From an uncultured Collinsella sp. (GTDB taxonomy: Bacteria; Actinomycetota; Coriobacteriia; Coriobacteriales; Coriobacteriaceae): a stretch of DNA of 64,000 nt. The position numbers were made by a program, and so were the translations under genes. Every line of letters begins with the position of its first letter. Position 1 is the stretch's first letter. Positions 51,435-60,366 of the stretch are shown here, one piece after another. Below the pieces are notes generated by a model. That model ran no database searches and was not told where the DNA came from. It saw only the letters and a list, made by a program, of their open reading frames with translations. The stretch is taken from NCBI GenBank assembly GCA_900542175.1, contig UQNC01000004.1, positions 1-64,000 on the forward strand. The letters are read 5' to 3'.

Positions 51435-52112
51435 ATGTCGCTGCGCGGTGGAATCGGTTTGCCCGAGCTGCCCATAAAAGAGGGCAAAGAGTTTCGGCTT
51501 GGCATTATGGGCGGCACCTTCGACCCGATTCATTACGGGCACTTGGTGACTGCCGAGCAGGCGCGCGAGTCGCTCGACTTGGACGCTGTGCTCTTTATGC
51601 CGGCCGGCTCTCCTGCCTTTAAACTCGACAAACCGGTGACGCCTGCTGAGGACCGTTATGCCATGACGGTTCTCGCCACCGCCGCGAATCCGGCTTTTTT
51701 GGCGAGCCGTTTCGAGATCGACCGTCCGGGCGTGACCTATACTGCCGATACGCTTCATGCCCTTCGCGACTTTTACCCGCCGCAGGTAAAGCTCTACTTT
51801 ATTACGGGCGCCGATGCGATTATCGATATTGTGACCTGGCATGATGCCGAACGAATCGCTGAGCTTGCTACCTTTATTGCGGCGACGCGACCGGGCTTTG
51901 ATATCGATACGGCGCGTGCCCGAATCAAAGAGTCGGGGCTGCCGTTCGACGTGCGCTATATTCAGATTCCGGCGCTGGCGATCAGCTCGACGAACATTCG
52001 TAAGCGAGTTGCCCGCGGCATGAGCGTGCGCTATCTTACGAGCGAGTCCGTGCTCGGCTACATTCGCAAGCGCAGGCTATATGCCGATTTGGGCCAAGAA
52101 GATTTTGAGTGA
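51435..52112 (+). CDS. nadD: Nicotinate-nucleotide adenylyltransferase
   Basis: ATG 51435 is 3 bases after obg. The protein has 225 residues. After a ~18-residue extension come LGIMGGTFDPIHYGHLVTAE (HxGH nucleotidyl-transfer motif), FMPAGSPAFKLDKPV, FITGADAIIDIVTWHDAE and ISSTNIRKRVARG. It makes deamido-NAD from NaMN and ATP. Its stop overlaps the start of yqeK. Confidence 0.96.
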   Translation: MSLRGGIGLPELPIKEGKEFRLGIMGGTFDPIHYGHLVTAEQARESLDLDAVLFMPAGSPAFKLDKPVTPAEDRYAMTVLATAANPAFLASRFEIDRPGVTYTADTLHALRDFYPPQVKLYFITGADAIIDIVTWHDAERIAELATFIAATRPGFDIDTARARIKESGLPFDVRYIQIPALAISSTNIRKRVARGMSVRYLTSESVLGYIRKRRLYADLGQEDFE

Positions 52113-52732
52113 TGGGGGCTACGTTGTCGGTAGAGGATCAGTTTGAGGGCGATGAGCGCGCGCTGCTCAAGCGCATTCAAGAGCTACTCGATGTTCGCAT
52201 GAAAGATAAGCGCAAGCGCTATGTGCATTCGCTGGGTGTTGCCGAGACCGCACTTCATCTGGCCGAGGTCTACGGCGTTGACCGCTTTGATGCGGCTGCC
52301 GCCGGCTTAATTCACGACTGGGACAAGGTTCTTTCCGATGATGAGCTCGTGGCCCGCGCGCTTCACTATGGCATCAAGGTTGCCGGCTCTCCTTCCGCCG
52401 CGACGCCGCTTTTGCATGGCCCTGTTGCCGCCTATGAGCTTCCGCAGCTTTTTCCCGAGCTGTCACCGGCCGTTTTCCAGGCTGTCGACCGTCACACCGT
52501 GGGTGCCTGCGACATGACGCCGCTCGATATGGTGGTCTTTGTGGCAGATGCCATCGAGCCCAACCGTCACGGCGACTATGCCCATGCGCTGCGCAAGATG
52601 GTGGGGGAGTCGACGCTTGACGAGTTGTTCTTCTCCTGTTTTGCGCAGGGTCTGGTCTATGTGATCCAGTCCGGGCGCTATCTTTATCCCACGGCTATTA
52701 CGATTTACAACCATTACGCCCAGCTGCGCTAG
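52112..52732 (+). CDS. yqeK: HD-domain phosphohydrolase YqeK (Ap4A hydrolase type)
   Basis: ATG 52112 overlaps the nadD TGA (TGATG); GTG 52109 is a possible start. The protein has 206 residues. HD motifs: RYVHSLGVAETALHLAEV, GLIHDWDKVLSD with the HD pair, LLHGPVAAYEL, DRHTVGACDMTPLDMVVFVA and DAIEPNR. By family it splits diadenosine tetraphosphate symmetrically. The nadD-yqeK-rsfS order is widely conserved. Confidence 0.92.
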   Translation: MGATLSVEDQFEGDERALLKRIQELLDVRMKDKRKRYVHSLGVAETALHLAEVYGVDRFDAAAAGLIHDWDKVLSDDELVARALHYGIKVAGSPSAATPLLHGPVAAYELPQLFPELSPAVFQAVDRHTVGACDMTPLDMVVFVADAIEPNRHGDYAHALRKMVGESTLDELFFSCFAQGLVYVIQSGRYLYPTAITIYNHYAQLR

Positions 52733-52760
52733 CTCGGGTGTGTCTAGAAAGAGGTATTCC

Positions 52761-53216
52761 ATGGCCGACGAGACCATGACTGACGAGCAGATTCTTGAAG
52801 GTGTGGAGCACAAGAGTTTCGTTGCCACGTCCGACCGCACCGCCGCCTCGCTGTCCGCGAACGGTGTCGCCGCCGAGGATGTCGCCCGCGCCGCCGCGCA
52901 GGCCGCCTACGACAAGAAGGGCGAGGATGTGCAGGTGCTCGACCTGACCGAGCTTTCCGACGTGTGCGACTACTTTGTGCTTGCCACCGGTACCAACAAC
53001 CGCCAGGTCGATTCGATCGTCGACGAGATCGAGGAGAAGGTCGCCGAGGCTTGCGGCGAGCATCCGTTCTCCATCGAGGGCCGCGAGCAGAAGACCTGGA
53101 TGCTCATGGACTACGGCTCGGTTGTCGTCCACGTCTTCACTCCCGAAGCCCGCGACTTCTACCGCCTAGAAAAGCTCTGGGGTGACGCCCCCCAGCTCCC
53201 CCTCAATCTCCTCTAG
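52761..53216 (+). CDS. rsfS: Ribosomal silencing factor RsfS
   Basis: The start is ATG 52761, with AAAGAGG six bases upstream. The protein has 151 residues: a ~38-residue N-terminal extension, then the RsfS/Iojap core with DLTELSDVCDYFVLATGTNN, VDEIEEKVAEACGE, EGREQKTWMLMDYGSVVVHV and FTPEARDFYRLEKLWGDAP. It binds L14 and keeps subunits apart in starvation. It ends the obg unit before a strong terminator. Confidence 0.95.
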   Translation: MADETMTDEQILEGVEHKSFVATSDRTAASLSANGVAAEDVARAAAQAAYDKKGEDVQVLDLTELSDVCDYFVLATGTNNRQVDSIVDEIEEKVAEACGEHPFSIEGREQKTWMLMDYGSVVVHVFTPEARDFYRLEKLWGDAPQLPLNLL

Positions 53217-53260
53217 TAGCTCATTTGATACGGGGCTTTTTAGCTAGCTTCGCGCATTTC

Positions 53261-53304
53261 GCCGGGCAGTTGCGGTTTTCCGCACCTGCCCGGCTTTCTT
53301 TTTG
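53261..53304 (+). terminator. Terminator after rsfS
   Basis: GCCGGGCAGTTGCGG (53261-53275) pairs with CCGCACCTGCCCGGC (53280-53294) with one mismatch, followed by TTTCTTTTT. Confidence 0.88.
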
Positions 53305-53315
53305 CCTAAAGGCGG

Positions 53316-54569
53316 TTAATCGTTGAAGCGGGATTGGCGGCCGAAAGATAGGGCGGTGTCGCCGAACTTGTCTCGGACGGCGTCGATAGCGACCGAGAGG
53401 TCGCGACGGTCGCTTGATTGGGCTCCGCGGTCGTCGACTTCGCAGAACAGGTCGGTCTGGATGCCGCCTTGGTGGTCGAAGTCGCTCATGCCGATGCCCG
53501 CTAAGCGAACATGCATGCCTTCCTGCCAGATGTTGTCGAGCAGTTCGAGTGCAACCGCCACGAAGATGTTCTCATCGTCGGTCGGATGAGGCAGCCGGCG
53601 CTGTGCCGTACGCCCGCTGCCATACGAATACTTAAGCTTGAGCGTTACCGTGCCGCCCGTCAGTCCCTGACGGCGCAGGCGGCGTCCAACCGACTCACCC
53701 AGCAGCGCAATCGCCGCTTCGATGTCCCCGCGCTCAGTCAAATCTTTCGCAAAGGTGCGTTCATTGCTGACCGACTTGACCTCGCGCTCTTCATCGAGAC
53801 TCGCGACTTCGGAGATTTCAAGTCCCAGCGCACGCTGACGCATACGTTCGCCGTTGACGCCAAAAATAGAGGCCAAGGTGGATTCCGGCGCGCGTGACAG
53901 CTCGCCGAGCGTGTAGATGCGCATACGGCGCAGTCGCTCCTCGGCCGAGCGCCCGATGCCGCTCATGGCAGATACCGGCAGCGCGGCCAAAAAGCGCTGC
54001 TCGGTTCCGGGGCGCACGATGGTCAGCCCAAACGGCTTATCCCGCTCGCTTGCGATCTTTGCGACCGTCTTGTTGCAGCCCACGCCAATGGAGCACGTCA
54101 CTCCCAGCGCTGCCACACGGTCGCTTATACGCCGTGCAACCAGCAGTGGGTCCTCGGGCGCAAAGCGACCCGGTGTGATATCGATAAAGGCTTCGTCGAT
54201 GGATACGCGCTCAACGCGCGGCGTCTCCTCGGCAAGAATCGCCATGACCTGCGCGCTCACCTCGCGGTAGCGATCAAAGTGCCCGTGCGTCCAAATGGCT
54301 TGCGGGCACAAGCGCCGCGCCTCGGCCGAGGCCATGGCAGAGTGCACGCCAAAGCGGCGCGCCTCATACGAACACGTGGACACGACGCCACGCGAATCGG
54401 CGTCTCCGCCCACGATGAGTGGCTTTCCGCGCCATTCGGGATGATCGAGCATCTCCACGCTCGCAAAAAACGCATCGAGGTCCATGAGGCCCACCGCCGG
54501 ACCCGTCCAGGGAGGCGGCGTGACGCTCATGGCATCCTCATAACCGTATGTATGTTCGCGTCTTTCCAT
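53316..54569 (-). CDS. dinB: DNA polymerase IV
   Basis: ATG 54569 lies six bases after TATACT, as for a leaderless transcript; ATG 54530 (with GAGG five bases upstream) is an alternative. The protein has 417 residues. Y-family motifs: GLMDLDAFFASVE, SYEARRFGVHSAMASAEARR, and the catalytic acidic pair in RVSIDEAFID. GVGCNKTVAKIASERDKP and SGIGRSAEERLRRM (HhH) follow. The family's C-terminal clamp-binding motif is plausible near QTDLFCEV. It performs error-prone lesion bypass. It is encoded against its neighbours. Confidence 0.94.
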   Translation of the reverse strand: MERREHTYGYEDAMSVTPPPWTGPAVGLMDLDAFFASVEMLDHPEWRGKPLIVGGDADSRGVVSTCSYEARRFGVHSAMASAEARRLCPQAIWTHGHFDRYREVSAQVMAILAEETPRVERVSIDEAFIDITPGRFAPEDPLLVARRISDRVAALGVTCSIGVGCNKTVAKIASERDKPFGLTIVRPGTEQRFLAALPVSAMSGIGRSAEERLRRMRIYTLGELSRAPESTLASIFGVNGERMRQRALGLEISEVASLDEEREVKSVSNERTFAKDLTERGDIEAAIALLGESVGRRLRRQGLTGGTVTLKLKYSYGSGRTAQRRLPHPTDDENIFVAVALELLDNIWQEGMHVRLAGIGMSDFDHQGGIQTDLFCEVDDRGAQSSDRRDLSVAIDAVRDKFGDTALSFGRQSRFND

Positions 54570-54613
54570 GTCATGAGTATACCGCGCAGCTCATGTGGGG
54601 TGCGTGTATGTGC

Positions 54614-54641
54614 TTGCAAATCCCGAATTCTTGTCTAAGAT
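54614..54641 (+). promoter_or_regulatory. Possible promoter of the rpsP operon
   Basis: TTGCAA (54614-54619), 16-bp spacer, TAAGAT (54636-54641), about 130 bases before rpsP. The spacing is slightly short. Confidence 0.4.
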
Positions 54642-54770
54642 ATGGATTTGCCCTCGACTACACCGAAGAAGTTGGTCTCACGGACTTCACCTGCCCGCGT
54701 CGATGGCGTATTATGTTCAACTGTTTGTTTGTAGTTGCAGCCTTAAGCTGCTTGGTTGGAGGAGTTTCCT

Positions 54771-55112
54771 TTGGCAGTCAAGATTCGCCTTGCTCGTCAC
54801 GGCGCTAAGAAGCGTCCGTACTACCGTGTCGTCGTCGCCGATTCCCGCGCCCCGCGTGACGGTCGTATCATCGAGGAGGTTGGCCGCTACAACCCGATGA
54901 CCGCCCCCAAGACCATCAACCTCGACCTCGAGAAGATCGCCGACTGGCAGTCCAAGGGCGCTCAGCTCACCGACGCCGTCGCCGCTCTGGTCAAGGCCGC
55001 CAACGAGGGCGAGAAGACCGAGACCGTCGTCAAGAAGTCCAAGAAGCAGCTCGCCAAAGAGGCCGAGGCCGCTAAGGCTGCCGCTGAGGCCGCTGAGGGC
55101 GCCGAGGAGTAA
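54771..55112 (+). CDS. rpsP: 30S ribosomal protein S16
   Basis: The start is TTG 54771, with TGGAGGAG six bases upstream. The protein has 113 residues: AVKIRLARHGAKKRPYYRVV and GRYNPMT are diagnostic. The last ~30 residues are an Ala/Glu/Lys-rich extension beyond the normal ~80-85. It heads the rpsP-khpA-rimM-trmD cluster. Confidence 0.98.
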   Translation: MAVKIRLARHGAKKRPYYRVVVADSRAPRDGRIIEEVGRYNPMTAPKTINLDLEKIADWQSKGAQLTDAVAALVKAANEGEKTETVVKKSKKQLAKEAEAAKAAAEAAEGAEE

Positions 55113-55115
55113 ATC

Positions 55116-55400
55116 GTGCCTGAGGTTGACGCTGCACAGCTCGAGGGTGAGGCAATGCTCTCAGATCGCATCGCCGATCTCGTCGAATATCTCGTTGTTC
55201 AGATCGTCGACGACCCGGATTCCGTGAGCCTTGAGGTCATTGATGGTGATGACGCCTCTACGATTGAGGTTTCTGTCGCCGAGGATGACGTCGCTAAGGT
55301 CATCGGCCGTCGTGGCCGTACCATCAAGGCCATTCGCACGCTCGCCCGTGCACTGGCCGCTCGCCTCGACACTGCTGTCGAGGTAGAGGTTCTGGGCTAG
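55116..55400 (+). CDS. khpA: KH-domain RNA-binding protein KhpA
   Basis: The start is GTG 55116, with GAGGAG just upstream in the S16 tail. The protein has 94 residues. The N-terminal ~15 residues extend the normal KhpA start. DLVEYLVVQIVDDPDSVSLE is followed by the KH GxxG loop in VIGRRGRTIKAIRTLARALA. It binds RNA, usually with KhpB, and affects cell elongation in Gram-positives. Position between rpsP and rimM is typical. Confidence 0.95.
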   Translation: MPEVDAAQLEGEAMLSDRIADLVEYLVVQIVDDPDSVSLEVIDGDDASTIEVSVAEDDVAKVIGRRGRTIKAIRTLARALAARLDTAVEVEVLG

Positions 55401-55407
55401 GACCTTG

Positions 55408-55926
55408 ATGTCCCAGTACAAAAACATCGCCCGTGTGGTCAAGCCGCACGGAAGGAAGGGGGAGGTCCTCGCGCAGCCGCTGCGGGGGCTTCCTTCTGTA
55501 TTAGAGCCGGGTATGCGCGTCGCCCTGACGCCGCCGGCGCTCAAGCGCGACCGCTTTTGCACGGTCGTGTCCGTCACCGATACGGGCGATGGCGATCTGG
55601 TCTCGTTTGAGGGCATTGACGACTTGACGGCCGCCGAGGGCATCACGGGATGCTATGTGCTGGCAAATCGTGACGACTTTGAGCTCGATTCGCTCGACGC
55701 CGCCTATACCGACCTGATGGGTCGCGAGGTGGTCGACGAGCGCTTCGGTTCGCTCGGCACGATTGTCGAGATCATGTCGACGCCTGCCAACGATGTTTGG
55801 GTTGTCGAAGGCGATCGGTACGGCGAGGTACTGATTCCCGTGATCGAGCAGGTCGTGCTCGATCTTCCCGATGCAGGAACAATTTCCGTCCACGTGATGG
55901 ATGGCTTGATCGATATGGACAAGTAG
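55408..55926 (+). CDS. rimM: Ribosome maturation factor RimM
   Basis: ATG 55408 has AGGA six bases upstream; TTG 55405 is an alternative. The protein has 172 residues. The first half is the RimM N-terminal barrel (IARVVKPHGRKGEVLAQPL). The second is a PRC-barrel (DLMGREVVDERFGSLGTIVE, YGEVLIPVIEQVV). It assists 30S head assembly. Typical neighbours on both sides. Confidence 0.96.
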   Translation: MSQYKNIARVVKPHGRKGEVLAQPLRGLPSVLEPGMRVALTPPALKRDRFCTVVSVTDTGDGDLVSFEGIDDLTAAEGITGCYVLANRDDFELDSLDAAYTDLMGREVVDERFGSLGTIVEIMSTPANDVWVVEGDRYGEVLIPVIEQVVLDLPDAGTISVHVMDGLIDMDK

Positions 55927-55936
55927 GGAGGACAAC

Positions 55937-56695
55937 ATGCTGATTGAGACCCTTTCGGTCTTTCCCGAGGTGTTTGAGCCCGTTATGTCCACGTCGATCT
56001 TGGGCCGCGCCCGCAAGGCCGGCCTTTTTGTTTTTAAGGCGTATAACCTGCGTGACTGGACGCACGACCGCCATCGTACCGTCGATGACGAGCCGTACGG
56101 CGGCGGGCAGGGCATGCTCATGAAGGTCGAGCCTATCGCCGAGGCCATCGAGGCCATTAGCGCGGAGGGCCCCAAGCCCACGGTGGTGTTCTTCACTCCC
56201 TGCGGCGAACCCTTTACGCAGCATGTGGCCGAGCGCCTGCTCAAAAGTGAGCGTCTGCTGTTTGTTTGCAGCCGTTACGAGGGTGTCGACGAGCGTGCCT
56301 ATGCGTATGCCGACGAGCGTCTGTCGATCGGCGATTACGTGCTCACGGGCGGCGAGCTTCCCGCTATGGTCGTTGCCGATGCCGTCGTACGCCTAATTCC
56401 CGGCGCCCTTGGTGACGAGATGAGTAACGTGGACGAGTCATTTTCGACTGCCGAGGACGGTGGTCTGCTCGAGTACGCGCAGTACACCCGTCCTGCCGAG
56501 TTCAACGGCGAGGGCGTGCCTCCGGTGCTTGTGAGCGGCGACCATGCCAAGGTTGACGCCTGGCGCCGCAAGAATGCCATCGAGCGAACCTGCCGCTGGC
56601 GTCCCGACCTAATCGAGACGGCGCGGCTTACGCCCGAGGAGCGTGCATACGCGCAAGAGATTCTGGACGCGTCGTATTCGCAGAGCGAGGAGTGA
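55937..56695 (+). CDS. trmD: tRNA (guanine-N1-)-methyltransferase
   Basis: ATG 55937 has AGGGAGGA upstream. The protein has 252 residues. SPOUT motifs: TVDDEPYGGGQGMLMKVEPI, VCSRYEGVDER, SIGDYVLTGGELPAMVVADA for the SAM knot, and YTRPAEFNGEGVPPVL. It makes m1G37 in tRNA and keeps the reading frame. Its TGA lies in the lepB leader. Confidence 0.97.
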   Translation: MLIETLSVFPEVFEPVMSTSILGRARKAGLFVFKAYNLRDWTHDRHRTVDDEPYGGGQGMLMKVEPIAEAIEAISAEGPKPTVVFFTPCGEPFTQHVAERLLKSERLLFVCSRYEGVDERAYAYADERLSIGDYVLTGGELPAMVVADAVVRLIPGALGDEMSNVDESFSTAEDGGLLEYAQYTRPAEFNGEGVPPVLVSGDHAKVDAWRRKNAIERTCRWRPDLIETARLTPEERAYAQEILDASYSQSEE

Positions 56696-56697
56696 GA

Positions 56698-57261
56698 ATG
56701 GTCCCATCGCAGCATTCCGTGCTAAGGGGTGCGTTTGAGTGGATTGTGGTCGTTGCGATCGCACTCGTCGCCACCTTCTTGATTCGCTCGTTTGTGGTCG
56801 AACCCTTTGTGGTGCCCACCGGTTCCATGGAGTCCACGATCGAGATTGGCGACCAGGTCCTGGCACAAAAGGTGAGCCTCGAGTTCGGTCAGCCCGTCAA
56901 ACAGGGTGATATCGTGGTGTTTCACAACCCCGATGGCACCTCCGAGCACGATGTTCTTGTCAAGCGCGTTATCGCCACGGCCGGCCAGACGGTCGATTTG
57001 CAGGACGGTCGCGTGGTCGTTGACGGCCAGGCGCTCGATGAGGACTATACGACCGGCATGAGCTGGCCGCTTTCGGTCCAAGCGCCTGGCGCCCAGGTGA
57101 GTTATCCCTACACCGTTCCCGACGGGTGCGTGTGGGTGATGGGCGACAACCGCGAAAACTCTGCCGACTCGCGCTACTTTGGTCCCGTCGATCGCTCTGA
57201 TTTAATCGCTGTGGCGCTTGTGCGCTACTGGCCGCTCAACCGCATCGGCGCTATCGACTAA
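56698..57261 (+). CDS. lepB: Signal peptidase I
   Basis: The start is ATG 56698, with GAGGAG six bases upstream. The protein has 187 residues, with one N-terminal helix (WIVVVAIALVATFLIRSFVV). The catalytic Ser is in VPTGSMESTI and the Lys in DVLVKRVIA; the later boxes are MGDNRENSADSRYFGPV. It cleaves Sec signal peptides outside the membrane, including those of wall proteins such as the L,D-transpeptidase here. Confidence 0.96.
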   Translation: MVPSQHSVLRGAFEWIVVVAIALVATFLIRSFVVEPFVVPTGSMESTIEIGDQVLAQKVSLEFGQPVKQGDIVVFHNPDGTSEHDVLVKRVIATAGQTVDLQDGRVVVDGQALDEDYTTGMSWPLSVQAPGAQVSYPYTVPDGCVWVMGDNRENSADSRYFGPVDRSDLIAVALVRYWPLNRIGAID

Positions 57262-57320
57262 AAACCGCTATAGTACAGTACCTAACCGTGTAATCGTTTC
57301 GACGAGGGGATATTAGAGGC

Positions 57321-58232
57321 ATGAACGCTTCATCGCTTTCCTTCCAAGACATCATCCTGCGCCTCCAGCAGTACTGGGGCGAGCAGGGCTGCGTCATTAT
57401 GCAGCCCTATGACTCCGAGGTCGGTGCCGGTACCTTCCATACCGCGACCACGCTGCGCTCGCTCGGTCCCGCCGAGTGGCGCACCTGCTATGCGCAGCCC
57501 TGCCGCCGTCCCGCCGACGGCCGCTACGGCGAGAACCCTAACCGCATGCAGCACTACTATCAGTTCCAGGTGCTCATCAAGCCCTCGCCGGTCAACGCCC
57601 AGGAGCTCTACCTGGGTTCGCTGGCCGCCATTGGCCTGGACCCCAACGACCATGACGTCCGCTTTGTCGAGGATGACTGGGAGAGCCCGACCCTGGGCGC
57701 CTGGGGCCTTGGCTGGGAGGTTTGGCTCAACGGCATGGAGGTCACGCAGTTTACGTACTTCCAGCAGGTGGGCGGCATCGAGGTCGACCCCGTGCCCGTC
57801 GAGATCACCTATGGCCTGGAGCGTATCGCCATGTATGCCCAGGGCGTCAACTCCGTTTACGACCTGGTGTGGAGCTACCTGCCCGACGGTACGCCCATGA
57901 CCTATGGCGACGTGTTCCTCGAGAACGAGCGCGAGTTCAGTGCCTATAACTTTGAGGTCGCCAACGTCGAGATGATGCGTCAGAAGTTTGACGACTACGA
58001 GGCCGAGTGCCATTCCTGCCTGGAGCGCAAGCTGCCGCTGCCAGCGTATGACTGTGTCATGAAGTGCAGCCACGCTTTCAACCTGCTCGATGCCCGCGGC
58101 GCCCTGTCCGCGGTCGAGCGTGCCAACTACATCCTGCGCGTCCGCGCCGTCGCCAAGGCGTGCTGCGAGGCCTATATGGCCGAGGTCGCCGGAGTCAACG
58201 AGAATGCCGACCAGGAAGGCGAGGTGGCGTAA
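57321..58232 (+). CDS. glyQ: Glycyl-tRNA synthetase alpha subunit
   Basis: ATG 57321, Shine-Dalgarno weak (ATTAGAGG). The protein has 303 residues. The class II motifs are standard: QQYWGEQGCVIMQPYDSEVG, YAQPCRRPADGRYGENPNRM, FVEDDWESPTLGAWGLGWEV and ITYGLERIAMY. It forms the catalytic part of the alpha2-beta2 enzyme with glyS, 3 bases downstream. The two-subunit form is not the one usual in many other Actinobacteria. Confidence 0.98.
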   Translation: MNASSLSFQDIILRLQQYWGEQGCVIMQPYDSEVGAGTFHTATTLRSLGPAEWRTCYAQPCRRPADGRYGENPNRMQHYYQFQVLIKPSPVNAQELYLGSLAAIGLDPNDHDVRFVEDDWESPTLGAWGLGWEVWLNGMEVTQFTYFQQVGGIEVDPVPVEITYGLERIAMYAQGVNSVYDLVWSYLPDGTPMTYGDVFLENEREFSAYNFEVANVEMMRQKFDDYEAECHSCLERKLPLPAYDCVMKCSHAFNLLDARGALSAVERANYILRVRAVAKACCEAYMAEVAGVNENADQEGEVA

Positions 58233-58235
58233 GCC

Positions 58236-60332
58236 ATGGCAGACGCTAAGGATTTCCTGTTTGAGATCGGTACGGAGGAAATGCCCTCCGCACCGCTGAA
58301 CAATGCTGTCAAGCAGCTTGGCACCATGATCGCCAAGGGCCTCGACGAGGCCGGTCTGGCCCATGGCGAGGTCCGCGTGATCTCGAGTCCGCGTCGTCTG
58401 GCTGCGCTCGTGGCCAACGTCGCCACTGCGACCGATGAGGTTCACGAGGTCAAGCGTGGCCCTGCGGCCAACATCGCCTTCGACGCTGACGGTAACGCCA
58501 CCAAGGCCGCCCAGGGCTTCGCCCGCAAGTGCGGTGTGGCTGCCGAGGATCTGGTCCGTCGCGAGGACACCGACGGCCGTGAGTACGTCTTTGCCGAGAA
58601 GAACATTCCTTCCGCTCCGGCTACTCCGATCCTGACGGCCCTGTGCGAGAAGACCATCGCCGGCCTGCAGTGGCCCAACTACCGTAGTCAGCGCTGGGGC
58701 CACGAGCACGCCACCTTCGTGCGCCCGGTCCGCTGGATCTGCTGCCTTCTGGGCGAGGATGTTGTGCCCGTGTCGTTTGCCGACGTGACGAGCGGCAACA
58801 CTACGCGCGGCCATCGCGTGCTTGGCCCCGGTGACCACGTTGTCGCTAGCCCCGCCGCCTACGAGCAGGTGCTCGAGGACGCCGGCGTGCTTTCTGCCGA
58901 GCGCCGTCGCGAGGCGATTCTAGCCGGTATCGCCGAGGTCGAGGCTGCCCGTCCCGGCTGCCATGTCGATACGCCCAAGAAGGTCTTTGAGGAGGTTATC
59001 AACCTCTGCGAGTGGCCGACGGTGCTCGTCGGTACCTTCGATGAGGAGTTCCTCAAGGTCCCGCACGAGATCATCTGCGAGTCCATGCTCACCAACCAGC
59101 GCTACTTCCCGATCTATGACGGCGAGGGCAAGCTTACGCGTGAGTTCGTGGTCGTCTCCAACAGCAAGCCCGAGAATGCCGAGCGCGTGATCGACGGCAA
59201 CGAGCGCGTCGTGCGCGCACGCCTGGATGACGCCAAGTTCTTCTACGAGGAGGATCTGAAGATCTCTCTCGACGAGTTTCGTGAGCGCCTGGCCAAGGTC
59301 GCTTTCCAGGAGAAGCTCGGCAGCGTGCTCGCCAAGTCCGAGCGTATTGAGCAGCTCGCGCTCGCTATTGCCCGTGAGGCGCACCTGGGTGCTCACCTGG
59401 CAGCCGACGCCGGCCGTGCCGCGCACCTGTGCAAGGCCGACCTGGTGTCCAACGCCGTCGTCGAGTTCACGAGCCAACAGGGCGTGATGGGCGGTTACTA
59501 CGCGACCGCGATGGGGGAGAACGACGAGGTCGCCCACGCCATTCGCGATCATTATCGTCCCCGCTTTGCCGGTGACGAGCTGCCCGAGGGCACCGCTGGC
59601 TGCATCGTGGCCTGCGCCGACAAGCTCGATACCATCGCCGGTATCTTTGCCATCGGCGAGCCTCCGACCGGCTCCTCCGACCCCTACGCGCTGCGTCGTG
59701 CCGCTATCGGCATCATCAACATCCTGCGCGACCGTCTGCCGATCGACCCCACGTCGCTGATTGACTTTGCTCTGCAGCTTTACAGCGAGCAGGGCATTGA
59801 GTTCGACGCCGCCGAGGTCGCCCAGCAGGTTCGTGACTTTTTCCATGGCCGCCTGGTGAGCATGGCCCGCGACGAAAAGATTCCGGCCGATACCGTTGCC
59901 GCCGTCTCCGCGGTGCACATCATCGCCCCGTCTGTCTTCTTCGCCCGCTGCGCCGCCCTCGACGAGGCCCGCAAGAATGATGCCGAGACCTTTGACAACC
60001 TGGCGACCGCCTATGCCCGTGCCGCGCACATCTCCAAGCCCGAGCTGGGTGCGGAGTATGACCGCAGCCTGATGGGCGAGGTCGAGCTCGCGCTCGCCGA
60101 CGCCTCCGAGGCTGCTCAGACCGCTGTCGATGCCGCCCTTGCTGCCGAGGACTACCCGGCCGCATTTGCCGCCCTCGCCGCCCTGCGCGCGCCCATCGAC
60201 CGTTTCTTCGATGAGGTCATGGTCATGGACAAGGACGAGCAGCTTCGCGATAATCGCCTTAAGCTGCTCAACCGCTTCGAGGCCGTTTTCTCCGGCATCG
60301 CCAACATCGGTGAGCTTGCCCGCAAAAAGTAA
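58236..60332 (+). CDS. glyS: Glycyl-tRNA synthetase beta subunit
   Basis: ATG 58236. The protein has 698 residues, the normal length. The family start is FLFEIGTEEMPSAPLNNAVK. KRGPAANIAFDADGNATKAA, SQRWGHEHATFVRPVRWI and the HD-like region with YALRRAAIGIINIL follow. The C-terminal anticodon-binding domain ends FDEVMVMDKDEQLRDNRLKL. It recognises tRNA-Gly and supports the alpha subunit. Confidence 0.98.
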   Translation: MADAKDFLFEIGTEEMPSAPLNNAVKQLGTMIAKGLDEAGLAHGEVRVISSPRRLAALVANVATATDEVHEVKRGPAANIAFDADGNATKAAQGFARKCGVAAEDLVRREDTDGREYVFAEKNIPSAPATPILTALCEKTIAGLQWPNYRSQRWGHEHATFVRPVRWICCLLGEDVVPVSFADVTSGNTTRGHRVLGPGDHVVASPAAYEQVLEDAGVLSAERRREAILAGIAEVEAARPGCHVDTPKKVFEEVINLCEWPTVLVGTFDEEFLKVPHEIICESMLTNQRYFPIYDGEGKLTREFVVVSNSKPENAERVIDGNERVVRARLDDAKFFYEEDLKISLDEFRERLAKVAFQEKLGSVLAKSERIEQLALAIAREAHLGAHLAADAGRAAHLCKADLVSNAVVEFTSQQGVMGGYYATAMGENDEVAHAIRDHYRPRFAGDELPEGTAGCIVACADKLDTIAGIFAIGEPPTGSSDPYALRRAAIGIINILRDRLPIDPTSLIDFALQLYSEQGIEFDAAEVAQQVRDFFHGRLVSMARDEKIPADTVAAVSAVHIIAPSVFFARCAALDEARKNDAETFDNLATAYARAAHISKPELGAEYDRSLMGEVELALADASEAAQTAVDAALAAEDYPAAFAALAALRAPIDRFFDEVMVMDKDEQLRDNRLKLLNRFEAVFSGIANIGELARKK

Positions 60333-60366
60333 GCCAGCCTGCGCATAAGCGCAAAAGGAGCCCCGC

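Noticed and set aside
49968..51842. 624-codon minus-strand frame
   Set aside because: It is the antisense of obg and nadD, caused by high GC3; no independent support.
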